Below are positions 1 to 9,509 of a stretch of DNA of 64,000 nt, in pieces. Location of the stretch: contig NZ_JAIMIC010000005.1 in the NCBI RefSeq assembly GCF_019966545.1, positions 310,001 to 374,000 on the forward strand, read 5' to 3'. The first letter of the stretch is position 1. Each line of letters starts with the position of its first letter. Under the pieces are notes generated by a model, which ran no database searches, was not told the DNA's origin, and saw only the letters and a program-made list of their open reading frames with translations. This DNA comes from Heliomarina baculiformis. GTDB lineage: Bacteria; Pseudomonadota; Alphaproteobacteria; Rhodobacterales; Rhodobacteraceae. The translations under genes were made by a program, and so were the position numbers.

Positions 1-1539
1 GAATGCGTCGGGCATACTGCTTTTCTTTTCAGCGATGTAACTGTTCAATGCTTCTTCAATCGCAGGGTCCAGTGACGGTTGCTGATAGGTATCCAAAAGG
101 TGCGCAACTCGAGCAGTTGCGAGTGCCTGCGTATCCGGAGCGCCTTGTTCCTGCCAAGTTTCGAATGGCCTGTAGTCCAGCAGGTTCGTCCGCCAGAACG
201 CCGTCTTGAAGTTGGCCTGTGTATGAGCACATCCGAGGTAATGACCGCCGGGTCCGACTTCTGCAATGGCCCCCATCGCCTGATCGTCCTCAGTTACATT
301 AACACCCTGAGCCAGTTTATGAAGGACGCCCAATTGATCGGCATCCATGACGAACTTTTCGTAGCTGGATACCAGACCACCTTCGAGCCACCCACAGGCA
401 TGGAGCATGAAGTTGACGCCGCCAAGCAACGCCGCGTTAAGCGTATGCGCGGTTTCATATGCAGCCTGAGCATCTGGCAGCTTGGATGCGCAAAGACCGC
501 CACCCGAACGGAACGGGAGGTTGAGACGCCGCGCAAGTTGGCCAGCGCCATACAAAATCTGCGAAGCTTCCGGTGTTCCAAAGGTCGGCGCACCGGAATT
601 CATATCGATTGAGGTCACGAAAGCGCCAAAGATAACCGGAGCCCCCGGGCGAACCAACTGGTTATAGGCAACCCCCGCCAAAACCTCGGCCAGAACCTGC
701 GTCAGGGTCCCGGCGACCGAAACTGGCGCCATGGCACCGCCTACGATGAACGGTGACAGGATGCAGGCTTGGTTATTCGCCGCGTAGACCTCCATCGCGC
801 CCATCATGACGTCATCGAAGGTCAACGGAGAGTTCACGTTGATCAAGGAAGTCATCACGGTGTTTTCTTGGACGAAATCCTGACCGAACAGAATACCGCA
901 CATGTCCACGGAATCCTGCGCTCTGCTGGGATCGGTGACAGAGCCCATGAACGGCTTGTCCGTCAGGGTCATATGCGCATGGATCATATCCAGATGGCGT
1001 TTGTTCACAGGTACGTCGGTAGGCTCGCAAACCGTACCGCCGGAATGGTGCAGCCATTTGGACATGTGTCCAAGCTTCACGAATTTCCGGAAATCATCCA
1101 TCGTCGCATAACGGCGCCCGCCGTTGGCGTCGCGAACAAAAGGAGGACCGTAGACCGGCGCGCACACCAGATTCTTGCCGCCAATCACAACGCTTTTCTC
1201 GCTGTTGCGCGCATGTTGCGTGAATTGGGACGGTGCGGTCGATATCAGTTTGCGCGCCAAACCACGCGGGATACGCACCCTTTCGCCTTCAACTTCGGCA
1301 CCGGCATCGCGCCAACGATCCAAAGCTGCCGGGTTATTCACAAAATTGACGCCGATTTCCGCCAAAACGGTCTCAGCGTTGGTCTCGATCACCTCAAGGG
1401 CTTCCTCGGACAGTATCTCGAAGTTAGGAATATTCCGCTCGATGTACTTGGCGGTTTCGATCACAACAGCAGTTCTTTCTGCCCGGCGCGCCGCGCCGCC
1501 ACCGCCGCGTCCTCTGCGTCTTGCGCTTGCTTCTGTCAT
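1..1539 (-). CDS. MttB-family (trimethylamine methyltransferase-like) protein, 3' end cut by window
   Basis: The reading frame is open for 513 codons and runs off the left edge; family members are about 515 residues, so only the last few are likely missing. After a basic, Gly/Arg-rich N-terminus the protein matches the MttB superfamily of corrinoid-dependent methyltransferases, including the G-G-G-L-C-A-S-K-L-P-D-A-Q-A-A-Y-E stretch in the C-terminal third. Archaeal MttB reads an in-frame TAG as pyrrolysine; no in-frame TAG is seen here, so this is a non-pyrrolysine homologue, a group that includes glycine betaine methyltransferases. The substrate cannot be assigned. The start at 1539 is preferred because GGAGG lies 9 nt upstream; an in-frame ATG at 1557 precedes that Shine-Dalgarno site. 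Confidence 0.85.
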   Translation of the reverse strand, partial: MTEASARRRGRGGGGAARRAERTAVVIETAKYIERNIPNFEILSEEALEVIETNAETVLAEIGVNFVNNPAALDRWRDAGAEVEGERVRIPRGLARKLISTAPSQFTQHARNSEKSVVIGGKNLVCAPVYGPPFVRDANGGRRYATMDDFRKFVKLGHMSKWLHHSGGTVCEPTDVPVNKRHLDMIHAHMTLTDKPFMGSVTDPSRAQDSVDMCGILFGQDFVQENTVMTSLINVNSPLTFDDVMMGAMEVYAANNQACILSPFIVGGAMAPVSVAGTLTQVLAEVLAGVAYNQLVRPGAPVIFGAFVTSIDMNSGAPTFGTPEASQILYGAGQLARRLNLPFRSGGGLCASKLPDAQAAYETAHTLNAALLGGVNFMLHACGWLEGGLVSSYEKFVMDADQLGVLHKLAQGVNVTEDDQAMGAIAEVGPGGHYLGCAHTQANFKTAFWRTNLLDYRPFETWQEQGAPDTQALATARVAHLLDTYQQPSLDPAIEEALNSYIAEKKSSMPDAF

Positions 1540-1767
1540 TTGCCGGGCCTCCGCCATGAAGAAATTTGAACGCTTCCATACCGTAGCCCACTAAGAGAAC
1601 TGATCAGAATTGCGTCGCTTGAAGTGAAAAAGCGACATTCGCATTCAGAAGCAAGTCAAAATGATCGTAAAGCAGGGCTTTCATTGCCAAGGTCTGCCTG
1701 CACAGGAAATCCGGGTTGGTTATGCAAGCCTCTTGCCTCTCCTCCCCGCGCCGCCTAATCAGCAAAC

Positions 1768-3333
1768 ATGAGCCAGATTTCCCATGAACGCCTTCTCATC
1801 ATCGACTTTGGCAGCCAGGTGACGCAGCTGATCGCGCGACGCCTGCGCGAACTGAATGTCTATTGCGAAATCCACCCGTATCAGAATGTCACGGATGCCT
1901 TCCTCAAGGAACTCGCACCTAAAGCCGTGATTTTTTCCGGGGGTCCCGACTCGGTGGTTCGCGAAGGTTCGCCACGCCCCCCGAAATCCGTCTACGATCT
2001 TGGGGTGCCGATCCTTGGGATCTGTTACGGTCAGCAAGTCATGATGCAGGATCTTGGCGGCAAGGTCGAAGCCGGTGAAAGTCACACCGCAGAGTTCGGA
2101 CGCGCCTACGTAAAGCCTACAGAAGAAAGAATCGATATTCTTGCTGGGTGGTTCCTGGAAGAACGCGAACAGGTCTGGATGAGTCATGGCGACCATGTGA
2201 GTGAAATCGCTCCTGGCTTCGCGGTTTATGGCACTTCTCCCGGCGCCCCATTTGCAATTACCGCCGATCTCGAAAGACGCTTCTACGCGGTGCAATTCCA
2301 CCCCGAGGTTCACCACACGCCGAACGGCAAGACGATCTACGAAAACTTCGTCCGCGACGCTGGATTCTCAGGTGACTGGACGATGGACGCCTATCGCGAA
2401 GAAATGGTCAAGAAGATCAGGGCGCAGGTCGGTGATTCACACGTTATTTGCGCCTTGTCGGGAGGCGTAGACAGCTCTGTAGCTGCAGCTCTGATCCACG
2501 AAGCCATTGGCGAGCAGTTGACCTGCGTTTTTGTCGATCATGGGTTGCTGCGTCTGAATGAAGCCGACGAGGTTGTCGGCATGTTCCGCGATCACATGAA
2601 CCTCAAGGTGATACACGCGCAGGAACAGGACCTTTTCCTAGGTGAACTGGAGGGCGTGTCCGACCCGGAAACCAAGCGCAAGATCATCGGCAAACTCTTT
2701 ATCGATGTTTTCCAGAAATACGCGGACCAAATCGAAGGCGCGGGTTACCTGGCTCAGGGTACGCTTTATCCTGATGTCATTGAATCCGTTTCATTCTCTG
2801 GCGGCCCCTCGGTTACGATCAAAAGCCATCACAACGTGGGCGGCCTGCCCGAAAAGATGGGGCTCAAACTGGTCGAACCGCTGCGGGAACTGTTCAAGGA
2901 CGAAGTTCGCGAACTGGGCCGCGAGTTGGGGCTCCCCACCAGCTTTATCGGCCGCCATCCCTTCCCCGGTCCCGGTCTCGCGATCCGTTGCCCCGGAGAA
3001 ATCACGCGCGACAAGTTGGAAATTCTGCGAAAGGCGGACGCTGTCTATATAGACCAGATCCGAAAGCATGGTCTGTATGACGAAATCTGGCAGGCGTTCG
3101 TAGCGATTCTGCCGGTACGTACCGTCGGCGTCATGGGCGACGGGCGCACCTATGATTACGCTTGCGCACTGCGAGCCGTGACTTCTGTCGATGGCATGAC
3201 AGCGGATTATTATCCCTTCAGTCATGAATTTCTTGGTGAAACGGCCACTCGTATCATCAACGAGGTAAAGGGCATAAACCGCTGCACCTACGATATCACC
3301 TCGAAACCGCCCGGAACGATCGAGTGGGAGTGA
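1768..3333 (+). CDS. guaA: GMP synthase (glutamine-hydrolysing)
   Basis: The enzyme converts XMP, ATP and glutamine to GMP in purine synthesis. The 521-residue protein has the usual two-part build. An N-terminal class I glutamine amidotransferase carries the nucleophile C86 in GICYGQQ and the H178/E180 pair in FHPE. An ATP-pyrophosphatase domain follows, with the P-loop SGGVDSS at 231-237, and then the C-terminal dimerisation domain ending GTIEWE. Length and motifs are normal for the family. No clear Shine-Dalgarno site precedes the ATG. The 228-nt gap upstream separates it from the oppositely oriented MttB-like gene and contains a 7-bp inverted repeat (1614-1620 with 1630-1636) of unknown role. 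Confidence 0.98.
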   Translation: MSQISHERLLIIDFGSQVTQLIARRLRELNVYCEIHPYQNVTDAFLKELAPKAVIFSGGPDSVVREGSPRPPKSVYDLGVPILGICYGQQVMMQDLGGKVEAGESHTAEFGRAYVKPTEERIDILAGWFLEEREQVWMSHGDHVSEIAPGFAVYGTSPGAPFAITADLERRFYAVQFHPEVHHTPNGKTIYENFVRDAGFSGDWTMDAYREEMVKKIRAQVGDSHVICALSGGVDSSVAAALIHEAIGEQLTCVFVDHGLLRLNEADEVVGMFRDHMNLKVIHAQEQDLFLGELEGVSDPETKRKIIGKLFIDVFQKYADQIEGAGYLAQGTLYPDVIESVSFSGGPSVTIKSHHNVGGLPEKMGLKLVEPLRELFKDEVRELGRELGLPTSFIGRHPFPGPGLAIRCPGEITRDKLEILRKADAVYIDQIRKHGLYDEIWQAFVAILPVRTVGVMGDGRTYDYACALRAVTSVDGMTADYYPFSHEFLGETATRIINEVKGINRCTYDITSKPPGTIEWE

Positions 3334-3381
3334 GCCGCTCGATATCGATCCACCAAAACAGGAAATGACCGGAAAGATACG

Positions 3382-4251
3382 ATGAGCAGTACCACCAAAG
3401 CCGCTCTTTGGATGATCGGCGCCATCGTATCTTTTTCCTCAATGGCGGTGGCCGGACGCGAAGTGGCTTACGCGCTCGATACATTCGAGATCATGATGTA
3501 TCGCAGCCTAATTGGCTTAATCGTCGTTTGCCTAGTATTAACAGCAACTTCCAACTGGCACGTGGTCAAGCGGGACAAGCTTGGGACTCACCTTATCCGG
3601 AACCTCGCCCATTTTTCCGGTCAGAACCTGTGGCTATTCGCGGTAACAGCCATTCCGCTTGCACAGGTTTTTGCACTCGAGTTCACATCACCGCTCTGGG
3701 TCTTGGTCCTGTCGCCGCTGGTGCTTGGCGAGAGACTGACACGCATGCGCAGCCTGTGTGCCCTCGTAGGGTTTCTCGGAATTCTCGTCGTGGCGCGGCC
3801 CAGCCCGGAAACGATCAACCCAGGTGTTCTGGCCGCCGCCGCCGCCGCACTTTTCTTTGCGACGACAAACATCGTGACCAAGCGTCTGACTCGAACCGAA
3901 ACGACCGGAAGCATCATGCTTTGGCTGACCGCGATGCAATTAGTCATGGGACTGGTCGCGGCAGGCTATGATGGCGAGATTGCTCTACCGGGCCTTGCCG
4001 AACTTCCCATGGTCATCGTTATCGCAATCGGTGGCCTCACCGCGCATTTCTGCCTGACAAATGCGCTGTCCATCGCGCCGGCGTCGGTTGTGATTCCTTT
4101 CGACTTTGCGCGACTGCCGACGATCGCGATCGTCGGAATGGTTTTCTACAACGAGGCGCTCGATATCTGGGTTCTTGTCGGTGCAGCAATGATCTTTGGC
4201 GCCAATTACATGAACATCCTGAACGAAACCCGCAGGAATCGGGTCGCCTGA
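3382..4251 (+). CDS. EamA-family (DMT superfamily) inner-membrane transporter
   Basis: The 289-residue protein has about ten hydrophobic segments arranged as two EamA repeats, each with the conserved G-E pattern near its end (LGERLT around residue 114; YNEAL near 253). DMT-superfamily EamA proteins usually export or import small metabolites; substrates are rarely predictable from sequence. The gene lies 48 nt after guaA and 27 nt before a second EamA gene on the same strand, so the three may be co-transcribed. The two transporters differ enough to be distinct paralogues and not a recent duplication. Confidence 0.88.
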   Translation: MSSTTKAALWMIGAIVSFSSMAVAGREVAYALDTFEIMMYRSLIGLIVVCLVLTATSNWHVVKRDKLGTHLIRNLAHFSGQNLWLFAVTAIPLAQVFALEFTSPLWVLVLSPLVLGERLTRMRSLCALVGFLGILVVARPSPETINPGVLAAAAAALFFATTNIVTKRLTRTETTGSIMLWLTAMQLVMGLVAAGYDGEIALPGLAELPMVIVIAIGGLTAHFCLTNALSIAPASVVIPFDFARLPTIAIVGMVFYNEALDIWVLVGAAMIFGANYMNILNETRRNRVA

Positions 4252-4278
4252 TATGTCGCTCTGCTGCCAGATACGGGC

Positions 4279-5211
4279 ATGATAGAGCAAAAGAACATAT
4301 CCGGACGTGCGTGGGCGGAAATGGCCCTTCTCGGGCTGATCTGGGGCGCAAGTTTCCTCTCCATACGCCTCGCCCTCAACGAAATTCCGGTGTTTACGCT
4401 CGTGCTTCACCGCGTAGGCTGGGCAATGCTTGTGCTTTGGGGCGTCGTCTTTGTCATGCGCTTGCCATTACCGCGTGACCTTCGAACGTGGTGGGCCTTT
4501 CTGGTCATGGGCGTAGTGAATAATGTCATCCCATTCGCGCTTTTGGCCTGGGGTCAGTTGCATATCGAGACCGGCCTAGCATCGATCCTTAATGGTACCA
4601 CCGCTATCTTTGGCATCATTCTAGCGGCGATTTTTTTCGCGGACGAAAGACTTACGGCAAATCGAGTGATCGGCGTACTACTCGGATTCATCGGGGTCGC
4701 CTTTGCCCTCGGGATCGAGTCTCTGGCCAGCTTTGATTTGCGTTCCATCGCACAGTTGGCCGTACTCGGCGCAACGCTCAGCTACGGTCTGGCAAGCTGC
4801 TGGGCCCGCGCGAGACTGAGCCACCTGCCCCCTCAAATAGCCGCCGCCGGGATGTTGACGGGTTCAACATTGGTTCTGCTGCCTCTTGCCTTGATTTTCG
4901 ATGGCCCGATTCAGTTCTCGCTGATGCCCATCACATGGGGTGCCATCGCATACTACTCACTCCTTGGGACTGCTGGGGCTTTTCTTCTCTACTATCGCAT
5001 CCTTGGGATGGCGGGCAGCGGCAACCTTATGCTAGTCACCCTGATCGTGCCGCCCATCGCAATCGTTCTGGGTGCGATCGTTCTTGGCGAAGAGCTGCGC
5101 CCCAGCGCCTATGTCGGTTTTGCGATTCTAGCGCTTGGCCTTCTTATCCTAAACAAGACATTGAAACTTCCCCGCATGCTCAAGATTGACCCCACCGGCG
5201 CGCCTAAGTAG
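4279..5211 (+). CDS. Second EamA-family (DMT superfamily) transporter
   Basis: The 310-residue protein has ten predicted membrane segments and two EamA repeats, with motifs such as LIWGASFLSIR near the N-terminus, ADERL after the first repeat and LGEELRPSAYVGFAIL in the second. The N-terminus is cytoplasmic and short. The position directly downstream of another EamA gene and upstream of the P-loop gene suggests one transcription unit. The substrate is unknown. The ATG at 4279 is the first start ahead of the membrane segments. Confidence 0.88.
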   Translation: MIEQKNISGRAWAEMALLGLIWGASFLSIRLALNEIPVFTLVLHRVGWAMLVLWGVVFVMRLPLPRDLRTWWAFLVMGVVNNVIPFALLAWGQLHIETGLASILNGTTAIFGIILAAIFFADERLTANRVIGVLLGFIGVAFALGIESLASFDLRSIAQLAVLGATLSYGLASCWARARLSHLPPQIAAAGMLTGSTLVLLPLALIFDGPIQFSLMPITWGAIAYYSLLGTAGAFLLYYRILGMAGSGNLMLVTLIVPPIAIVLGAIVLGEELRPSAYVGFAILALGLLILNKTLKLPRMLKIDPTGAPK

Positions 5212-5240
5212 CTAGGGCAAAACAATGGATCGGGTCACCC

Positions 5241-6101
5241 ATGCTGTACTCAACAGCCAGCGAATGGCGCGCGGCGGCGCATAAACGTGTCTTGTTCTTC
5301 GGAATGTCGGGTCTCGGCAAGACATTCCTGTCGAACATGCTGCGCAGCGCCGGAGACTGGTTTCACTACTCCATCGATTACCGCATCGGTACGCGCTATA
5401 TGGGCGAATACATCGCTGACAACGCCAAAGCCGAAGCGATGAAGGTGCCTTTCCTGAAGGAAATGCTGCTCTCGGATTCGATCTACATCGGTTCGAACCT
5501 GACCTTTGAAAATCTCAAACCAGTCTCCGCCTATCTTGGCAAGCCAGGCGATCCATCAAAAGGCGGGCTCGAGATGGATGAATATCGCAGAAGGCAGGAA
5601 CAGTTCAGGCAGTCGGAAATCCATGCGCTCATGGATACCCAATATTTTATCGAACGCGCCGGTCGGCTTTACAACTACCCGCATTTCATCTGCGATACGG
5701 GCGGGTCGATCTGCGAGTGGGTCGATGCCGAAGACCCGAACGATCTGATTCTCAAGGAACTCAACCGCCAGACACTGATGGTCTGGATCAAAGGCGACGA
5801 GGCTCACACCCAAGAGCTGATACGTCGTTTCGACAAAGCGCCCAAGCCGATGGCTTATCAACCCGAGTTTCTGTCCTCGGTTTGGGAAGAGTACCTACGG
5901 GAAAAGAGTGCCGCGCCTGACGAGGTCGACCCCGATGCATTCATCAGGTGGACATATTCCAAGGCCTTGGCACACCGGCAGCCCCGCTATGAAGTGATGG
6001 CAAAATGGGGTGTAACTGTGACTGCCGATCAGGTGTCTCAGGTCAAAACCGAGCAGGATTTTGAGAACCTGATCGCCGCAGCCATAGAGGCGAAGGATTA
6101 A
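5241..6101 (+). CDS. P-loop NTPase/kinase-like protein of unknown function
   Basis: The 286-residue soluble protein carries a Walker-A-like motif, GMSGLGKT, around residues 21-28, inside FFGMSGLGKTFLSN. That arrangement, a beta strand followed by the P-loop and a helix, is typical of nucleotide kinases and small P-loop NTPases. A short aspartate-containing strand, FICDTGGSIC near residue 152, could be a Walker-B or substrate site. No further domain is recognisable and there are no membrane segments. The gene starts 29 nt after the transporter gene, at an ATG preceded by GGGTCACCC. It lies directly before metA, which gives no clear clue to function. Confidence 0.7.
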   Translation: MLYSTASEWRAAAHKRVLFFGMSGLGKTFLSNMLRSAGDWFHYSIDYRIGTRYMGEYIADNAKAEAMKVPFLKEMLLSDSIYIGSNLTFENLKPVSAYLGKPGDPSKGGLEMDEYRRRQEQFRQSEIHALMDTQYFIERAGRLYNYPHFICDTGGSICEWVDAEDPNDLILKELNRQTLMVWIKGDEAHTQELIRRFDKAPKPMAYQPEFLSSVWEEYLREKSAAPDEVDPDAFIRWTYSKALAHRQPRYEVMAKWGVTVTADQVSQVKTEQDFENLIAAAIEAKD

Positions 6102-6188
6102 CATCCGGGCAAAGCTGTTTTGCTAGCGTCTTGGCAATTGCAAAACCCTCCCATATCTAATCGCCGCACCAAATCCGAAAGTTTCGAT

Positions 6189-7109
6189 ATGCCTATCAAA
6201 ATCCCGGCCAGTCTGCCCGCCTATGACGTACTTACCCGCGAGGGCGTCATGGTGATGGACGAAGATCAGGCGGCCCGCCAGGACATTCGACCACTTCGGA
6301 TCGGTCTCCTGAACCTGATGCCCAAAAAGATCCAAACGGAAAACCAGTTCGCCCGGTTGATCGGTGCGACGCCGCTTCAGATCGAACTGTCCCTGATCCG
6401 GATGAGCGAACATCAGACCAGGAACACGGCGGCCGAGCATATGGAGAGCTTTTATCGCCCGTTCAGCGATGTCCGGGACGAAAAGTTTGATGGCTTGATC
6501 ATCACTGGCGCGCCGATCGAACATCTCGATTTCGGGGACGTGACCTATTGGGACGAAATCACGCAGGTTTTTGACTGGACGCAGACGAACGTGCATTCAA
6601 CCTTTGGCGTCTGCTGGGGGGGGATGGCGATGATCAACTATATGCACGGCGTCAAAAAACACATCCTCGAGCACAAAGCATTCGGGTGTTTCCGGCATAG
6701 AAACCTCGCGCCTGCCTCGCCCTACCTCCGAGGTTTCTCGGACGATTTCATCATTCCTGTCAGCCGTTGGACAGAGATGAAACAGGATGAAATCGCTGCC
6801 GTCGATGGTCTGACGACGCTCTTGGGCAGCGACGAAGTCGGACCCTGTCTTGTCGAGGATCCTGCCCATCGCGCGATCTATATATTCAATCATTTCGAAT
6901 ATGATCGGGACACGTTGAAACAGGAATACGACCGCGATGTCGAAACCGGCACGGCGATCAACGTTCCCGTTAACTATTACCCGGACGATGATCCATCTCA
7001 GCCGCCTAAAAACAGATGGCGTAGCCATGCGCATCTGCTCTACGGGAACTGGATCAATCAGATCTACCAGTCGACACCGTTCGACATCAACGACATAGGA
7101 AATTCCTGA
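6189..7109 (+). CDS. metA: Homoserine O-acyltransferase (MetA fold), predicted acetyl-CoA specific
   Basis: The enzyme activates homoserine for methionine synthesis. The 306-residue protein matches MetA throughout, with the nucleophile C142 in GVCWGG and the H235/E237 pair in NHFEYD. Residue 111 in TGAPIE is glutamate. In MetA of Bacillus cereus Glu111 directs use of acetyl-CoA, whereas a glycine at this place gives succinyl-CoA use in E. coli, so acetyl transfer is inferred. The start at 6189 is chosen because the family begins MPIKIP; an in-frame ATG-type start 69 nt upstream would add an unrelated segment. No SAM-II-type leader was found in the short upstream gap. Confidence 0.93.
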   Translation: MPIKIPASLPAYDVLTREGVMVMDEDQAARQDIRPLRIGLLNLMPKKIQTENQFARLIGATPLQIELSLIRMSEHQTRNTAAEHMESFYRPFSDVRDEKFDGLIITGAPIEHLDFGDVTYWDEITQVFDWTQTNVHSTFGVCWGGMAMINYMHGVKKHILEHKAFGCFRHRNLAPASPYLRGFSDDFIIPVSRWTEMKQDEIAAVDGLTTLLGSDEVGPCLVEDPAHRAIYIFNHFEYDRDTLKQEYDRDVETGTAINVPVNYYPDDDPSQPPKNRWRSHAHLLYGNWINQIYQSTPFDINDIGNS

Positions 7110-7216
7110 GGTACTTCGCTCCCAGCCTGGAAAGCCGCAGCACGTCATGCACGGGTTTGCGTTAAGCCTTTTAACATTCCATATTGCACAGACCACAGCG
7201 AGAAGGATTCTCCATC

Positions 7217-8086
7217 ATGGATCTGCCTTTTGACGGTGCGATCAGCGCATTTCTGAGCGACGAAGCCCCCGACGAGGTTCGGAAGGCTATCAAACGCGCC
7301 GACAAGGATGAGATCCTCAATCCCGCCTATCCCCATTCCGAGCGGATGTCCCGAAAGACTTACGAGAAAGATCTTGATAAACTTCAAATCGAACTCGCCA
7401 AGATGCAGGCTTCGATGCAAAGCAGCGGGCAACGCATCGCCATTCTTTTCGAGGGTCGCGATGCGGCTGGTAAAGGTGGTACGATCAAAAGGTTTCGCGA
7501 AAACCTTAATCCCCGCACGGCCCGTGTTGTTGCTCTTCCTAAACCGAGTGAAGCGGAACAAGGCCAATGGTATTTTCAGCGATACATCTCTCATCTGCCA
7601 ACCAGCGGTGAAATGTGTTTCTACGACAGAAGCTGGTACAACCGCGGCGTCGTTGAAAAGGTATTTGGCTTTTGTACAGACGAAGAACGGGAGCGGTTTT
7701 TTCGTCAGGTAACTCCCTTGGAAGCGGCTTTGGCCGGCGATGGCATTCACCTTTTCAAATTCTGGCTGAACGTGGGTCGAGCCGAGCAATTGCGGCGGTT
7801 TCTGAAACGTGAATCGGATCCATTAAAGCAATGGAAACTCAGCAAGATCGATGTCGAAGGGCTTCGGAAATGGGACGAGTATTCAGCTGCGATTGCTGAA
7901 ACCCTTGACCGCACACATAACCAAATAACCCCGTGGACAGTCATCCGTTCCGACGACAAGCGCCGTGCCCGGTTAAATGCAATTCGTACGGTCCTGCATG
8001 GCGTGGACTATGCAGGCAAGGACAAAAAAGCCATCGGAAAGATCGACGATAACATCTGCGGTTCACCGGAAATCTGGGATGCCTAA
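7217..8086 (+). CDS. ppk2: Polyphosphate kinase 2, class I-like
   Basis: The enzyme transfers phosphate between polyphosphate and nucleotides; class I members mainly phosphorylate nucleoside diphosphates. The 289-residue protein has a Walker A motif, [10 protein letters not shown], near residue 84, the phosphate-contacting [15 protein letters not shown], and the Walker B/lid segment [13 protein letters not shown], all typical of a single-domain PPK2. The ATG at 7217 follows GAGAAGGA at a fair distance and gives the expected N-terminus. Its last 8 nt overlap the start of a TetR-family gene, so the two are probably translationally coupled. Confidence 0.93.
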   Translation: MDLPFDGAISAFLSDEAPDEVRKAIKRADKDEILNPAYPHSERMSRKTYEKDLDKLQIELAKMQASMQSSGQRIAILFEGRDAAGKGGTIKRFRENLNPRTARVVALPKPSEAEQGQWYFQRYISHLPTSGEMCFYDRSWYNRGVVEKVFGFCTDEERERFFRQVTPLEAALAGDGIHLFKFWLNVGRAEQLRRFLKRESDPLKQWKLSKIDVEGLRKWDEYSAAIAETLDRTHNQITPWTVIRSDDKRRARLNAIRTVLHGVDYAGKDKKAIGKIDDNICGSPEIWDA

Positions 8087-8696
8087 ACGCGGATACCATC
8101 ACGGCAATCTGCGCCAGGCTCTCGTCGACTCCGCACTTGAGTTGATCCGGGAGAAAGGCCCGACCGGATTCACCCTTTCCGAAGCGGCCAAACAGGCTGG
8201 CGTAACACCTGCAGCCGTCTATCGCCATTTCGAGGGGCGCGAAGATCTCATCGCAGAAGCGGCGCGACAGGGATACGAAATCTTCGCTGAACTAATGCAA
8301 TATGCCTATGACAAGGGCCAGCCTTCAGCATTGTCCGCGTTCGAAGCCACCGGTCGCGCCTATCTGGCTTTCGCGCGAAAATATCCCGGGCATTACATCG
8401 CGATGTTCGAAAGCGGAATCTCGGTAAACCGGACACCAGAACTCGCTGTCATTTCTCAAAAGGCGCGATCGGTGCTTGAACGGGCCGCGACCGATCTAAG
8501 CAAAAAGATTCCGCCGGAAAAACGCCCTCCTGCGGCAATGTTTTCGGCCCATATCTGGGCGTTGAGCCACGGCGTCGTCGAACTATTTGCACGCAACTCT
8601 CCGGGTACTCAAAGTCCGTTTCCAGCTGATGAGCTCCTTGAAACCGGTATTGGTGTTTACCTCCGAGGTCTTGGTTTGATCGACCCAGACGGTTGA
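8079..8696 (+). CDS. TetR/AcrR-family regulator with WHG-type C-terminal domain
   Basis: The 205-residue protein starts [15 protein letters not shown] and has an N-terminal TetR helix-turn-helix ([22 protein letters not shown], residues about 28-49). The C-terminal half contains [13 protein letters not shown], the W-x-x-x-H-G signature of the TetR WHG ligand-binding domain. The start codon lies within the last codons of ppk2 (8-nt overlap). Co-expression with ppk2 is therefore likely, though whether it regulates ppk2 or the upstream genes is not shown. A 6-bp hairpin without a clear T-tract follows the stop codon. Confidence 0.88.
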   Translation: MPKRGYHHGNLRQALVDSALELIREKGPTGFTLSEAAKQAGVTPAAVYRHFEGREDLIAEAARQGYEIFAELMQYAYDKGQPSALSAFEATGRAYLAFARKYPGHYIAMFESGISVNRTPELAVISQKARSVLERAATDLSKKIPPEKRPPAAMFSAHIWALSHGVVELFARNSPGTQSPFPADELLETGIGVYLRGLGLIDPDG

Positions 8697-8768
8697 ACCG
8701 CCTTGCGCCGTATCAGCGCAAATCATAAAATCCAGCGAAACACCCAGTATTTTTGAAGGCCCGCTGCA

Positions 8769-9509
8769 TTGTCTCCAATACTATCTGACACGACCCTAAT
8801 CCGCCGCTCCAGACTGAGGGAGCTCAAGGATCGCGAGCGAGCCTATCACGACCTGCAATTCCTGAAATGCCTGCCCAACACTGCACGCAGCGCCTGCCTC
8901 GACATGCTGGACCGATCGCATTCTCAAGTGCGCCAGGACCTATTCGCGCTTTCAGCGCTCGATTTCAAAAAGAACGGCTTCTTTGTCGAATTCGGAGCGA
9001 CCAACGGTGTCGAACTCTCGAATTCCCTCCTGATGGAGCAGGAGTTTGGCTGGTCCGGCATTCTCGCAGAACCTGCGCAGGGTTGGCACAGCGCGCTGAG
9101 GCAAAACCGCAAAGCTGAGATAGATACACGCTGTGTCTGGAAGGAAAGCGGGCACGAAGTTCAGTTCACCGAGACCGCCAGCGCAATCAATTCGTCCATT
9201 TCGACCTTTGTTAAAACCTCCCGCAAGATGCGCGGACACAGTTATACGGTCGAAACGGTCTCATTGAACGACCTTCTGGAAAGCCACGACGCACCGGGAG
9301 AAATTGACTACATCTCGATCGATACCGAAGGCAGTGAATTCGACATTCTGAATGCCCTTGATTTCGACCGGTGGTCGTTTCGCGTCATGACAGTTGAACA
9401 CAACTTCGAACCACAGCGGGAACAAATTCAGGAGTTGCTCAAGTCCAAGGGATACACCCACGTTTATCCCGAGGTGTCCCGTTTCGACGATTGGTATCTG
9501 AGGACCTAG
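8769..9509 (+). CDS. FkbM-family SAM-dependent methyltransferase
   Basis: The 246-residue protein carries the FkbM signature: GFFVEFGATNGVELSNS as the SAM-binding loop near residue 70, and IDYISIDTEGSEFDIL near 178. FkbM enzymes methylate hydroxyl groups of sugars or polyketides and are common in cell-surface polysaccharide loci. The start is a TTG at 8769; an in-frame stop lies 15 nt upstream and no ATG is available before the conserved region. It converges on the sugar operon, overlapping the end of the glycosyltransferase gene by 4 nt, so it may act on the same glycan. Confidence 0.85.
   Translation: MSPILSDTTLIRRSRLRELKDRERAYHDLQFLKCLPNTARSACLDMLDRSHSQVRQDLFALSALDFKKNGFFVEFGATNGVELSNSLLMEQEFGWSGILAEPAQGWHSALRQNRKAEIDTRCVWKESGHEVQFTETASAINSSISTFVKTSRKMRGHSYTVETVSLNDLLESHDAPGEIDYISIDTEGSEFDILNALDFDRWSFRVMTVEHNFEPQREQIQELLKSKGYTHVYPEVSRFDDWYLRT

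Noticed and set aside
1726-1750. Pyrimidine-rich CTCTCCTCCCC segment before guaA as a CcaF1-type small RNA motif
   Set aside because: The paired hairpins that hold the CCUCCUCCC loops in those RNAs are missing.
6102-6188. SAM-responsive leader before metA
   Set aside because: The SAM-II core pattern and pseudoknot elements were not found; only short chance pairings are present.
7161-7175. GTTAA...TTAAC repeat before ppk2 as a CtrA site
   Set aside because: Spacing is 5 and not 7 nt, so it does not fit the CtrA consensus.
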